Shown here: in pieces, positions 8,410 through 16,440 of the stretch | Layout: each line of letters starts with the position of its first letter | How positions within the stretch are numbered: position 1 is the stretch's first letter | Origin: Ferrimonas sediminum | GTDB taxonomy: Bacteria > Pseudomonadota > Gammaproteobacteria > Enterobacterales > Shewanellaceae | Assembly: GCF_900100175.1 (NCBI RefSeq) | Contig: NZ_FNEM01000013.1 | Span: 54,630-118,629, forward strand | Direction: 5' to 3' | DNA: 64,000 nt | Made by a program: the position numbers and the translations under genes | Notes under the pieces: model-generated | The model's database searches: none | What the model was told of the DNA's origin: nothing | Seen by the model: only the letters and a program-made list of their open reading frames with translations

Positions 8410-10398
8410 ATGAGTTACTTTGTTACAGGTGGTACCGGGTTCATTGGTAAGTACATTTTGGCCAATCTGGCCAAGCGGGAGGGGGAGATCTTTATCCTGG
8501 TGCGCGAGGGCACCGAAGATAAGTTTCTGGCCAACTGCGAACTGCTCAACCTGGAGCCGTCACGCTTTACCCTGCTGAAAGGGGATTTGGCCGAGCCTCT
8601 GCTCGGGGTCAACGAGGCGGAGCGCGATCGGCTCTACGGCAAGGTGAGGGAGTTCATTCACTGCGCCGCACTCTATGACATCACCGCGTCGGCCCAGACC
8701 AACCACGACTTCAATGTTGGCGGCACCCGTGAGGCGCTGGCACTGGCTGAGCTGGTGGGGGCGGAGTGTTTTAACCACCTGAGCTCCATCGCCGTGGCCG
8801 GTTTCTACCAGGGCGTGTTTAACGAGCAGATGTTTGAGCAGGGGGAAGGGCTGGATATCAACCCCTACCTGAAGACCAAGTACGACTCCGAGGCCCTGGT
8901 GCGGGAGCAGGAGACTCTGCCCTACCGTATCTTCCGTCCTTCGATGGTGATTGGCCACTCTAAGACCGGTGAGATCGACAAGATCGACGGCCCCTACTAC
9001 CTGTTCAAAACCCTGCAGAAACTGCGCAATGTTCTCCCCAGCTGGATGCCCGCCATCGGCATCAAGGGCGGCGAGTTCAATATGGTGCCGGTGGACTACG
9101 TCGCCGACGCCATCGATCATATCCTCACTCGGTCCGACACCCACGGACAGTGCTTCCACCTGGTGGACACCCCCGGATTGAAGATGATTGAGGCGCTGGA
9201 TATCTTCTCCCAGGCGGCTCACGGCTCCAGGCTGTCCGCCGGTGTCAGTCCGGGCGTGCTGGACTTCATTCCGGCACCGATTCGCGGCGCTTTGCTGAAC
9301 TTGCCTTCGGTGCGTCTGCTGATCGACCAGACCCTGGCCGGGCTGAAGATCCCCAAAGAAACGTTGAAGCTGCTGGATCTCAAGACCCAGTTTGATGACT
9401 CCAATACCAGGCGCGCCCTGGCCGGCACCGACATCGCCGTACCACACCTGAAAGACTACGCCGGCGTGGTGTGGGATTACTGGGAGCGTAATCTGGATCC
9501 GAACCGCATGGGCAGCCGCACCCTGGAGCAGCATATTGACGGCAAGGTCGCGGTGATCACCGGCGCCAGCTCCGGCATCGGCCGCGCCCTGGCGATCCGC
9601 CTGGCCAGTGCCGGCGCCAAGGTTATGCTGGTGGCCCGGGGTATGGAGCAGCTCAAGGAGGTGGAGCAGCAGATCCTGGCCGAAGGAGGGGAAGCTTACA
9701 GCTTCCACTGCGACCTCAACGACCTGGAACGGTGTGACCTGGTGATCGACCAGATCATCGAAGAACATGGCGCCATCGATCTGCTGGTGAACAACGCCGG
9801 TCGCTCCATCCGTCGCTCGCTGAAGCTGACGTACGACCGCTTCCACGATTTTGAGCGTACCATGCAGCTGAACTACTTTGCGCCGGTACGCCTGACCATG
9901 CGGGCATTACCGACCATGGTTGAGCAGGGCGGTGCCCATGTGGTCAACATCTCCACCATTGCGGTGCTCGGCGGGTATGCGCCGCGCTTCTCGGCCTATG
10001 TCGCCTCCAAGTCGGCATTGGATGCCTGGTCACAGTCGGCGGGGGCCGAGTACCGCGAGCACAACGTCAGCTTTACCAATGTGCATATGCCGCTGGTGCG
10101 CACGCCGATGATCGAGGCGTCACCCATGTACAACTTTGCTCCGACCCTGAGTCCGGATGAAGCGGTGGCGATGATCGAAGAGGCGCTGTTGGATCAGCCG
10201 GCCGAGGTCAACACCGGCATCGGCAGTGCCATGCGGGCCATGAGTGTGCTGGCTCCCAAGGTGTATGAGTTGCTGATGAGCACCACCTTCAAGATGTTCC
10301 CGGATACCGCCGCTGCCCAGGGGCTGCCGGAAGAGGAGGTGAAGCCGACACCGGAGCAGGTGGCACTGGCGGCACTGATGTCGGGTAACTACCTGTAA
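8410..10398 (+). CDS. Two-domain fatty acyl-CoA/ACP reductase, alcohol-forming (Marinobacter FAR type)
   Basis: 662 aa. The N-terminal half is an extended SDR/FAR Rossmann domain (GGTGFIG at 7-13, active-site YLKTKYDSE). The C-terminal half is a second classical SDR domain (TGASSGIGRA, NNAGRSIRRS, YVASKSALDA). Length, domain order and many landmark stretches (YRIFRPSMVIGHS, DGPYYLFKTLQK, VVWDYWERNLDP) match what I recall of the Marinobacter enzyme Maqu_2507, which reduces acyl-CoA or acyl-ACP to fatty alcohol through the aldehyde with NADPH. The frame is open upstream to 7972, but the ATG at 8410 begins exactly at the FAR N-terminus MSYFVTGGTG. Likely role: fatty alcohol or wax-ester type lipid metabolism, or aldehyde detoxification. 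Confidence 0.88.
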   Translation: MSYFVTGGTGFIGKYILANLAKREGEIFILVREGTEDKFLANCELLNLEPSRFTLLKGDLAEPLLGVNEAERDRLYGKVREFIHCAALYDITASAQTNHDFNVGGTREALALAELVGAECFNHLSSIAVAGFYQGVFNEQMFEQGEGLDINPYLKTKYDSEALVREQETLPYRIFRPSMVIGHSKTGEIDKIDGPYYLFKTLQKLRNVLPSWMPAIGIKGGEFNMVPVDYVADAIDHILTRSDTHGQCFHLVDTPGLKMIEALDIFSQAAHGSRLSAGVSPGVLDFIPAPIRGALLNLPSVRLLIDQTLAGLKIPKETLKLLDLKTQFDDSNTRRALAGTDIAVPHLKDYAGVVWDYWERNLDPNRMGSRTLEQHIDGKVAVITGASSGIGRALAIRLASAGAKVMLVARGMEQLKEVEQQILAEGGEAYSFHCDLNDLERCDLVIDQIIEEHGAIDLLVNNAGRSIRRSLKLTYDRFHDFERTMQLNYFAPVRLTMRALPTMVEQGGAHVVNISTIAVLGGYAPRFSAYVASKSALDAWSQSAGAEYREHNVSFTNVHMPLVRTPMIEASPMYNFAPTLSPDEAVAMIEEALLDQPAEVNTGIGSAMRAMSVLAPKVYELLMSTTFKMFPDTAAAQGLPEEEVKPTPEQVALAALMSGNYL

Positions 10399-10417
10399 CT
10401 CTGTAATGTCTGATTAA

Positions 10418-10446
10418 AACGGCCTGGTTTTCCAGGCCGTTTTTTA
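10418..10446 (+). terminator. Intrinsic terminator after the acyl reductase
   Basis: AACGGCCTGG, a short loop, CCAGGCCGTT and then a run of T. Strong hairpin 20 bp after the stop codon. Confidence 0.9.
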
Positions 10447-10522
10447 TTGCATCCTTCGGTCATGTTGCCGTAGGGGTTGTTGTGGTAGTCTTTCGGGCAA
10501 CCGCTCAAACACGGACAGTCCA

Positions 10523-11647
10523 ATGAAAATTTTCAGTAATTTTGAAAGCGGCAGCATCAATGTTGTCAAAGCCGATTCCGCCGATGATATTCAGCTGACC
10601 ATTCCCAATGACAATCAGTCGGAGTTTTATCAGTGGTTCCATTTCCGCCTGGAAACCACTGCCGGTGAACCCCACTCCCTGAAACTGCTGAACCTGGCCA
10701 AGTCGGCCTACCCGGAAGGTTGGGATGGCTACAGCGTGGTGGCGTCCTACGATCGGGAGGAGTGGTTCCGCATTCCTGCCAGCTTCGACGGCGATACCCT
10801 CAGCTTCGAGGTGACCCCGGAGCACGGTTCCATCTATTTCGCCTACTTTGCCCCCTACAGCTACGGTCGTCACCAGGATCTGCTGCACCACGCCCAGACC
10901 CACCCCCTGTGTCGGCTTGATACCCTGGGCCAGACCCTGGACGGCAACGACGTCAGCCTGCTGACCATCGGCGAACCGGAGCCGGGCAAGAACATCGTCT
11001 GGGTCATCGGTCGACAGCATCCGGGCGAGACCATGGCGGAGTGGTTTATCGAAGGCCTGCTGGCACGCCTGCTGGATGATACCGACACCGTTGGCCGCGC
11101 TTTGCTGGGCAACAGCGTGTTCTATGTGGTGCCGAACATGAACCCGGATGGCTCTATTCGGGGTCACCTGCGCACTAACGCCATCGGGGTGAACCTGAAC
11201 CGGGAATGGCAGGCGCCGTCGATGGAGAAAAGTCCGGAAGTGTTCCTGGTGCGTGAAAAGATGCTGGAAACCGGCATCGACCTGTTCCTGGATGTGCATG
11301 GGGACGAAGCGATCCCCTATAACTTTGTTGCCGGCAGCGAAGGCACGCCGTCTTACGATGAGTGTCGAGAGGAGCTGGAGCAGGCGTTTAAGCAGGCCTT
11401 GACCACCATCACGCCGGAGTTCCAGGATGAGTATGGCTACGACAAAGACAAGCCCGGAGAGGCCAACCTGACGGTGTGCTCCAACTGGGTGGCGGAGCAG
11501 TTCCGCTGCCTGTCCTACACCGTAGAGATGCCCTTCAAAGACCATAATTTCCAGCCTGATGAGCTGTACGGTTGGTCGCCGGAGCGCAGCGGTGTGTTTG
11601 GTCGCGACACTTTGGCGGCGATCCACGCGGTGATCGATCAGGTCTGA
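10523..11647 (+). CDS. M14-family zinc carboxypeptidase, cytosolic (CCP/M14D-like)
   Basis: 374 aa with no signal peptide. The N-terminal 130 residues are a beta-rich domain typical of cytosolic carboxypeptidases. Zinc ligands are His166 and Glu169 (RQHPGE) and His259 (DVHGDEAIP); Glu335 in TVEMPF is the likely general base. NMNPDGS and NLNREW are the usual substrate-pocket segments. Bacterial relatives remove C-terminal residues from peptides or proteins; the natural substrate is unknown. It is a single-gene unit closed by a terminator. Confidence 0.88.
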   Translation: MKIFSNFESGSINVVKADSADDIQLTIPNDNQSEFYQWFHFRLETTAGEPHSLKLLNLAKSAYPEGWDGYSVVASYDREEWFRIPASFDGDTLSFEVTPEHGSIYFAYFAPYSYGRHQDLLHHAQTHPLCRLDTLGQTLDGNDVSLLTIGEPEPGKNIVWVIGRQHPGETMAEWFIEGLLARLLDDTDTVGRALLGNSVFYVVPNMNPDGSIRGHLRTNAIGVNLNREWQAPSMEKSPEVFLVREKMLETGIDLFLDVHGDEAIPYNFVAGSEGTPSYDECREELEQAFKQALTTITPEFQDEYGYDKDKPGEANLTVCSNWVAEQFRCLSYTVEMPFKDHNFQPDELYGWSPERSGVFGRDTLAAIHAVIDQV

Positions 11648-11664
11648 GTGATGGCATTCATAAT

Positions 11665-11696
11665 AAAAAAGCGCGCCCATCGGCGCGCTTTTTTTT
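11665..11696. terminator. Intrinsic terminator after the carboxypeptidase gene
   Basis: GCGCGCC, a loop, GGCGCGC and then eight T, preceded by six A. The flanking A and T runs would allow function in both directions, so it may also stop transcripts of the opposing deaminase gene that ends at 11754. Confidence 0.9.
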
Positions 11697-11753
11697 GATA
11701 GCTTGGGGCCGAGCAGTGGCACGGCTGCGTGTATGGCCCTGGGCACCGGATGG

Positions 11754-12203
11754 TTAGGATTTACCGAGATAGGGCGTCAGAAACTCACTGACCGCCTGTT
11801 GATGCACGCCCACCTCTACGCTGACCCCGGCCTGTTCCAGAATGGCGATGCCTTTGCCGCTGTTTCTGGGGTCCGGATCCAACATGGCCACCACCACGTT
11901 TTTAATGCCGGTTTGCACCAAAGTGCGTGCACAGGCCGGAGTGCGGCCGACAAAGGAGCAGGGCTCCAGAGTGACGTAAGCGGTGACGCCTTCCATGCTG
12001 CCGGAGTAACGGTTCAGCGCTTCCACTTCGGCGTGATTACCGCCGATGGCTTGAGTAAACCCTTCGGCGACAACCTGGCCACCTTTCACCAGCACACAGC
12101 CTACCGGCGGGTTGGGTTGGCACTGGGGCAGGGCCTGTTTCGACAGGGCTAGAGCACGAAGCATGGGATGGGCATCGGTGGGGGTTTTCAGTAGTTCAGA
12201 CAT
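11754..12203 (-). CDS. Stand-alone RibD-type pyrimidine deaminase domain
   Basis: 149 aa. It carries the cytidine-deaminase fold zinc site of the riboflavin enzyme RibD: HAEVEAL for the first ligand and catalytic Glu, then PCSFVGRTPAC for the two Cys. NPPVGCVLVK is also characteristic. The C-terminal reductase domain of the usual bifunctional RibD (about 360 aa) is absent. The frame continues upstream to 12302, but the ATG at 12203 starts the family-like N-terminus. It may be an additional deaminase beside a full ribD elsewhere, or act on another pyrimidine or pterin. Confidence 0.82.
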   Translation of the reverse strand: MSELLKTPTDAHPMLRALALSKQALPQCQPNPPVGCVLVKGGQVVAEGFTQAIGGNHAEVEALNRYSGSMEGVTAYVTLEPCSFVGRTPACARTLVQTGIKNVVVAMLDPDPRNSGKGIAILEQAGVSVEVGVHQQAVSEFLTPYLGKS

Positions 12204-12249
12204 GGTGACTCGTTGGTTGACGGGGTGGGGGAGACCGTTGCGTCGCGGC

Positions 12250-12372
12250 TCAATGTGTAGACGGGCACTGCACATCGATGCTGGCGCGGATGGCCGCGAC
12301 ACAGAGCGGCAGCATCAGGCCTGCGGCCAGGGGAATCAGCGACAGCACACATTGTCGGTAAAGTAGGCTCAT
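12250..12372 (-). CDS. Possible 40-aa single-helix membrane peptide
   Basis: ATG at 12372; 40 residues with one strongly hydrophobic helix (CVLSLIPLAAGLMLPLCVAA). It lies 46 bp upstream of the deaminase gene on the same strand. There is no recognisable family and no clear RBS, so this could be a chance frame. Confidence 0.25.
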   Translation of the reverse strand: MSLLYRQCVLSLIPLAAGLMLPLCVAAIRASIDVQCPSTH

Positions 12373-12657
12373 TGGCCCAGTTTGGTGTATTGATTTGGAG
12401 GATATTATAGCGCGCTGAGGCGAGGGGGTTGCAAGGTAAAGCAGCCCTTTGTTCAAAGCAGGTTCGCTGATGAGTGACTAGTGGTGTTGGCCCGGGATGC
12501 TGCTCAGTGCCTCGCCAATTGGGCGCTGAAATGACGTTGTCGCCATTGGATTATCTTGCAAGTTACTAATTAGTAGTGTCTTATTGTCAGCCACAATGAC
12601 TTTGAACAAGCCCTCTTTTAATGTGTACCTTTCGATTGACTGACAACCAGATCTGAC

Positions 12658-13740
12658 ATGAAAACCCGGTTAACGCGTATCTTGTTGTCTCTGTGTGTGC
12701 TGTGCGTTGGCGTGGCCATCTGGCTGGGGCCAAACTCCGCCCACCCGGAAGATCAGCGGCTGGCAGCCTTGTCTCAACGACTGGAGGACTCGGAGTTTGA
12801 TCTCGCCTACGATGAGGTGAAGCGGTTGTTGCCGCGGGTCGATGAGCCGGATCTGCGCCGCTACCTGTACGCGGTCAAGGCCGACATCGAAGTCGGCCGT
12901 CGCCATTATCACTACGCTATCCACTCGCTGACCCAGGCCCAGCAGTTGGGCGAGCCGAACCAGAAAGTCGAGGAAGCGATTCTTCGCCTGCGCAATCATA
13001 TCGAAAGCATGCAGCAGGAGCGGCTGCTGGATCAACGCTATCGGGACGCCCGCGATAACGGTATCGCTGCCCGGCTTACCGGTGAGATCACTATTCTCTA
13101 TCTCTATCTGGATGACAATCGCTGGAGTCGTTGGTCGGGCAAACAGCGGTTGCAGAATCGTCACTATCTGCAACAGGTGGTGGATTGGTATCAAGCCCGC
13201 GCAGCCCAGTATGGCGTGGTCGAACCGCAGATCAGCAGCCGCTTTTTCTTCCTCAATGCCCCGCGGGGGATCTCTAAAGAGTGGCTACGTTCAGAGCGCT
13301 TCTTCCTCGACGCTCAGGGGCTGATCGCCGGTCAACTGGGTTACCCGTCGATGTCGGCGTTTATCCAGGCCAAAGCGCCCAAGGGGCAGGTGGCCTTGGT
13401 ATTCCACTCCAATGGTGATGCCCGCTCTTTTGCCCTGTCCTGCGGTAACAAACAGGTGTCACCAAATTGCCACTATGAGTACGTAATGCTGACTGAATCG
13501 GTGTCGTCGGCCGCTGCGGTGACCTATACCCCACAGGTGCAGGCCCATGAGATTCTGCACCTGTTTGGTGCCGCCGATCTTTACCGCATCGAGTCGGCAC
13601 GGGACTACGCGGTTACCGATCTGATGAACTATTACAGCGACGCCTTGCGTCACGCCACTCTGGATCCCATCACCGCCTGGTCCATCGGTTGGTCAGAGGC
13701 ACCAGATGCGCCATTTATTATTGAAAACAAGGGAAAGTAG
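12658..13740 (+). CDS. Membrane-anchored metallopeptidase-like protein with HEXXH motif
   Basis: 360 aa. An N-terminal membrane anchor or signal (ILLSLCVLCVGVAIWLG) precedes a helical, repeat-like region (residues about 30-120, TPR-like in appearance) and then a catalytic-looking C-terminal domain. His297-Glu298...His301 occurs in AHEILHLFGAADLY, a HEXXHxxGxxD pattern typical of zinc metallopeptidases of the metzincin type. DLMNYYSDA after it may be the turn containing the methionine. I do not recognise the exact family. Two bases after its stop begins a DUF350 gene, so the two are almost certainly co-translated. Confidence 0.7.
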   Translation: MKTRLTRILLSLCVLCVGVAIWLGPNSAHPEDQRLAALSQRLEDSEFDLAYDEVKRLLPRVDEPDLRRYLYAVKADIEVGRRHYHYAIHSLTQAQQLGEPNQKVEEAILRLRNHIESMQQERLLDQRYRDARDNGIAARLTGEITILYLYLDDNRWSRWSGKQRLQNRHYLQQVVDWYQARAAQYGVVEPQISSRFFFLNAPRGISKEWLRSERFFLDAQGLIAGQLGYPSMSAFIQAKAPKGQVALVFHSNGDARSFALSCGNKQVSPNCHYEYVMLTESVSSAAAVTYTPQVQAHEILHLFGAADLYRIESARDYAVTDLMNYYSDALRHATLDPITAWSIGWSEAPDAPFIIENKGK

Positions 13741-13742
13741 GA

Positions 13743-13970
13743 ATGGAAATTACCTCATTGGAACAGAACGCAGCCTTCATGTTTCTGAACCTCACTTACG
13801 CGGTGGTCAGTCTGTTTGTCAGCGTGATTTCACTGGTGATCATCGATAAGTTCGTGTTTCGCAGCATCGACTTTATTGCCGAGATTAAAAAGGGCAACCT
13901 AGCTGTGGCGGTATTTCAATCCACCATCTTGCTGTTTGTCGGTTTTGTGGTGTCGTCAGCCATGAGCTAA
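13743..13970 (+). CDS. Small DUF350-like inner-membrane protein
   Basis: 75 aa with two predicted membrane helices (TYAVVSLFVSVISLVII and AVFQSTILLFVGFVV) linked by DFIAEIKKGNLAVAV, the segment diagnostic of DUF350/YjfL-type proteins. It is a single-unit version (the family often has two). It lies 2 bp behind the metallopeptidase gene. DUF350 proteins are often found with envelope or phage-shock-like modules; no function is established. Confidence 0.7.
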   Translation: MEITSLEQNAAFMFLNLTYAVVSLFVSVISLVIIDKFVFRSIDFIAEIKKGNLAVAVFQSTILLFVGFVVSSAMS

Positions 13971-14102
13971 AGTAATGCGTATTCGCTATGGCATATATAT
14001 GGCAATTCATATATTCTGGCATCATCGAAATGGCAGTTGACTGTGTCGAACCGCCAGGTTGCGGTTTTCGAGACGGTTTCAAAGAAGTATGAGGCGAGAG
14101 TA

Positions 14103-15119
14103 ATGGGGATTTTTGAACGCTATTTGTCACTGTGGGTAGCGCTGAGTATCGCTGCAGGCGTATTGCTGGGAAACTGGGCCCCACAAGGGTTTGCGGTGGT
14201 AGCGGCCGTGGAGTGGGCCCATGTGAACCTGGTGGTAGCGGTGCTGATCTGGGTGATGATTTACCCGATGATGGTGCAGATCGACTTCAGTGCTGTCAAA
14301 GATGTGGGCAAAAAGCCCAAGGGTCTTATCCTGACCCTGGTGATCAACTGGCTGATTAAGCCTTTTACCATGGCGGCCTTAGGGTGGTTGTTCTTCAAAG
14401 GCCTGTTTGCCGACTGGGTCGATCCTCAGAGCGCCGGTGAGTACATCGCCGGGATGATTCTGCTGGGCGTGGCCCCCTGTACCGCCATGGTGTTTGTCTG
14501 GAGTCAGATGACTAAGGGCGATGCCAACTACACCTTGGTTCAGGTCTCGGTGAACGACATCATCATGGTGTTTGCCTTCGCGCCGATTACCGCGTTGTTG
14601 CTGGGGGTCAGTAACATTCAGGTGCCCTGGGAGACCCTGCTGCTGTCGGTGGTGCTGTACGTGATGTTGCCGCTGTTGGCCGGGGCCTGGACCCGGGCGC
14701 GACTGCAGCGTCGTCGCAATGGCGATGGCATTGATGCGTTTCTGGCGAAAACCAAGCCGTGGTCCATCGTCGGTTTGCTCGGTACTGTGGTGTTGCTGTT
14801 TGGTTTTCAGGCCGAGGTGATCATCGAGCAGCCGCAAACCATAGTGCTGATCGCCATTCCGCTGATGATCCAGACCTACGGCATCTTTGCCATCGCTTAT
14901 GGGGCGGCCAAATGGCTTAAATTGCCCCACAACATTGCTGCTCCGGCGTGCATGATCGGAACTTCGAACTTCTTTGAGTTGGCGGTGGCCGTGGCCATCT
15001 CGTTGTTTGGTCTGCACTCCGGCGCGGCGCTGGCCACCGTGGTTGGAGTGTTGGTGGAGGTGCCGGTGATGCTGTCTCTGGTCTATTTTGCCAACAGGAC
15101 CCGGCACTGGTTCGCCTGA
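14103..15119 (+). CDS. ACR3-family arsenite efflux permease
   Basis: 338 aa with about ten hydrophobic helices. Family landmarks are MVQIDFSAV, the catalytic-Cys helix [13 protein letters not shown], the NDIIMVF segment and [15 protein letters not shown]. It exports arsenite (and possibly antimonite) using the membrane potential or protons. The ATG at 14103 with RBS GAGGCGAGAG is preferred over the upstream in-frame TTG/GTG codons. No arsR, arsC or arsH is nearby. The 90-bp leader holds AT-rich repeats (CATATATATGG, TTCATATATTC) that could be ArsR half-sites. Confidence 0.92.
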   Translation: MGIFERYLSLWVALSIAAGVLLGNWAPQGFAVVAAVEWAHVNLVVAVLIWVMIYPMMVQIDFSAVKDVGKKPKGLILTLVINWLIKPFTMAALGWLFFKGLFADWVDPQSAGEYIAGMILLGVAPCTAMVFVWSQMTKGDANYTLVQVSVNDIIMVFAFAPITALLLGVSNIQVPWETLLLSVVLYVMLPLLAGAWTRARLQRRRNGDGIDAFLAKTKPWSIVGLLGTVVLLFGFQAEVIIEQPQTIVLIAIPLMIQTYGIFAIAYGAAKWLKLPHNIAAPACMIGTSNFFELAVAVAISLFGLHSGAALATVVGVLVEVPVMLSLVYFANRTRHWFA

Positions 15120-15537
15120 CACCCGGTTTCTGATTCGGGGTGGCCACAGGGGCACCCCGTTTTTGACCCTGGCGACCTGCAGGCGCCAACCTCCCCACCC
15201 GATGAATCACAGTTCCCATCCCGCGTCACGACAAATGTGATCCCAGTCACTAACGAATTTCGCCATTCTGTTACCTTCAGTCGCAGAAATTGATTTTTAG
15301 AGTAATTACTCAGCTATCAGCTTCTAGTGAAGGTATTTCAATACCTTAATTATAAAAACTTTTGAGTTACTGGTAGTGAAACGGCGCTTCGTCGACCTGC
15401 ATTACCCTTGCCGATACACAGCAATACCGCGCCTCATGGCGCCCCTAAAACTAGAAATTGCACCACCTATTTTTGGATCAGGCTACACACCGTCACGTTG
15501 CTATCAGGGAGTCGTTATCGTTACAAAGGAGTAGGGC
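15120..15537 (+). other. 418-bp intergenic region with CRP site and long leader
   Basis: After the ACR3 gene there is a GC-rich stretch and then a CRP-like site (15236-15251). About 285 bp of leader follow, with a small GCGCCTCATGGCGC hairpin near 15430 and a good RBS (AAAGGAG) before the ATG at 15538. I see no gene and no recognised riboswitch. Confidence 0.5.
15236..15251. promoter_or_regulatory. CRP-type binding site
   Basis: TGTGATCCCAGTCACT fits TGTGA-N6-TCACA with one mismatch. A nearly identical core (TGTGATCCGAGTCAC) lies upstream of nnrS at 42446. It probably serves the DUF5692-like operon. Confidence 0.7.
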
Positions 15538-16431
15538 ATGGAACCCTCCAATATGACGTTAGTCATTTCGATCATCGTGTACGCCGCGGCCACCTATGCG
15601 CTGACGGAAGTGTTCAGGCGCTACCGCACAATAGGTTTCGCGTTCATAGTGCTGTCGCTGTGTACTTTCCCGTTGTGGTCTGAGAACCGCGATACCTGGT
15701 TCGAGTGGGCCAAAATCTTTAGCGTGCTGGTGCCGATGATCGTGGTCAGCCTGATGCGTATCGCCGTGTACGAGAAGAAAACCGGACCGTTCTGGGAGGT
15801 CTTCAAGAAGCCATGGACCCTGTGGTTCCTGTTTTTCATTCTGGCGCTCAACATCACCGAAGCGTCGATTCACGACTGGCAACTGGGTAACCCCTGGAAC
15901 GCACTGTCGGGCTTCTGCCTGGTGGCCACCATTCCGTTTGTCGGCAAGTTCTGGCGGGTGGAAGACAAAACCTGTGGCGATCTGATTGTGGATTTCCCCC
16001 TGGGCTGGTGCTTCCTGTACACCACCTGGAACGCCGCCTTCCTGTTTGGCTGCATTCCCGACGAGTTTGCCGGCGGTCTGGCGATTTTGATTGCCTGTGA
16101 GCTGTACTCGGTGTTCGGTCGTCACGACCTCTACATCATGGGCCGAATCTACACCCTGGCGATCTTCGTGGTTCAGCTCGGGGTGACCGATGTGTTCCCG
16201 TTTATGGATTCCTCCGCCTGGGCCAACCCCGAGCTGGCCACCTGGTGGGGCATCGCCAACCTGGCACTGAGTGTGGTGTACGTCATCTGGTACAACTGGC
16301 AGATGTACACCGGCGGTTGCGACACCAAGTTCCGCCACCCGGCGTCGGCGCCGGACGGGGTGTTTACCGAGAAAGAGCGTCAGCAATCGATGACCGGAAT
16401 GTGGTCAAACCTGTATTTCCATAAAGCCTGA
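15538..16431 (+). CDS. DUF5692-like polytopic membrane protein (first of tandem pair)
   Basis: 297 aa with about eight transmembrane helices. Conserved-looking landmarks are YALTEVFRRYRTIGFAF, WFEWAKIFSVL, ALNITEASIHDW, YTTWNAAFLFGCIPDEF and IWYNWQMYTGG. WFEWAKIFSVL recurs as WFKWAKIYSVV in the next gene, so the two are paralogues. The assignment to DUF5692 is from memory and is moderately secure. A CRP-like site lies about 290 bp upstream. The function is unknown; strict helix conservation and charged residues in the membrane suggest a transporter or enzyme. Confidence 0.65.
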   Translation: MEPSNMTLVISIIVYAAATYALTEVFRRYRTIGFAFIVLSLCTFPLWSENRDTWFEWAKIFSVLVPMIVVSLMRIAVYEKKTGPFWEVFKKPWTLWFLFFILALNITEASIHDWQLGNPWNALSGFCLVATIPFVGKFWRVEDKTCGDLIVDFPLGWCFLYTTWNAAFLFGCIPDEFAGGLAILIACELYSVFGRHDLYIMGRIYTLAIFVVQLGVTDVFPFMDSSAWANPELATWWGIANLALSVVYVIWYNWQMYTGGCDTKFRHPASAPDGVFTEKERQQSMTGMWSNLYFHKA

Positions 16432-16440
16432 GGACACAAG

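Noticed and set aside
10505..11746. 413-codon minus-strand frame opposite the carboxypeptidase
   Set aside because: Antisense to a gene with intact zinc motifs, with no recognisable features of its own.
12564..12575. TACTAATTAGTA palindrome before the metallopeptidase
   Set aside because: Perfect but only 12 bp and AT-only in its core, so likely to arise by chance.
15301..15360. A riboswitch before the DUF5692-like pair
   Set aside because: The leader is long, but I see none of the conserved elements of known riboswitch classes.
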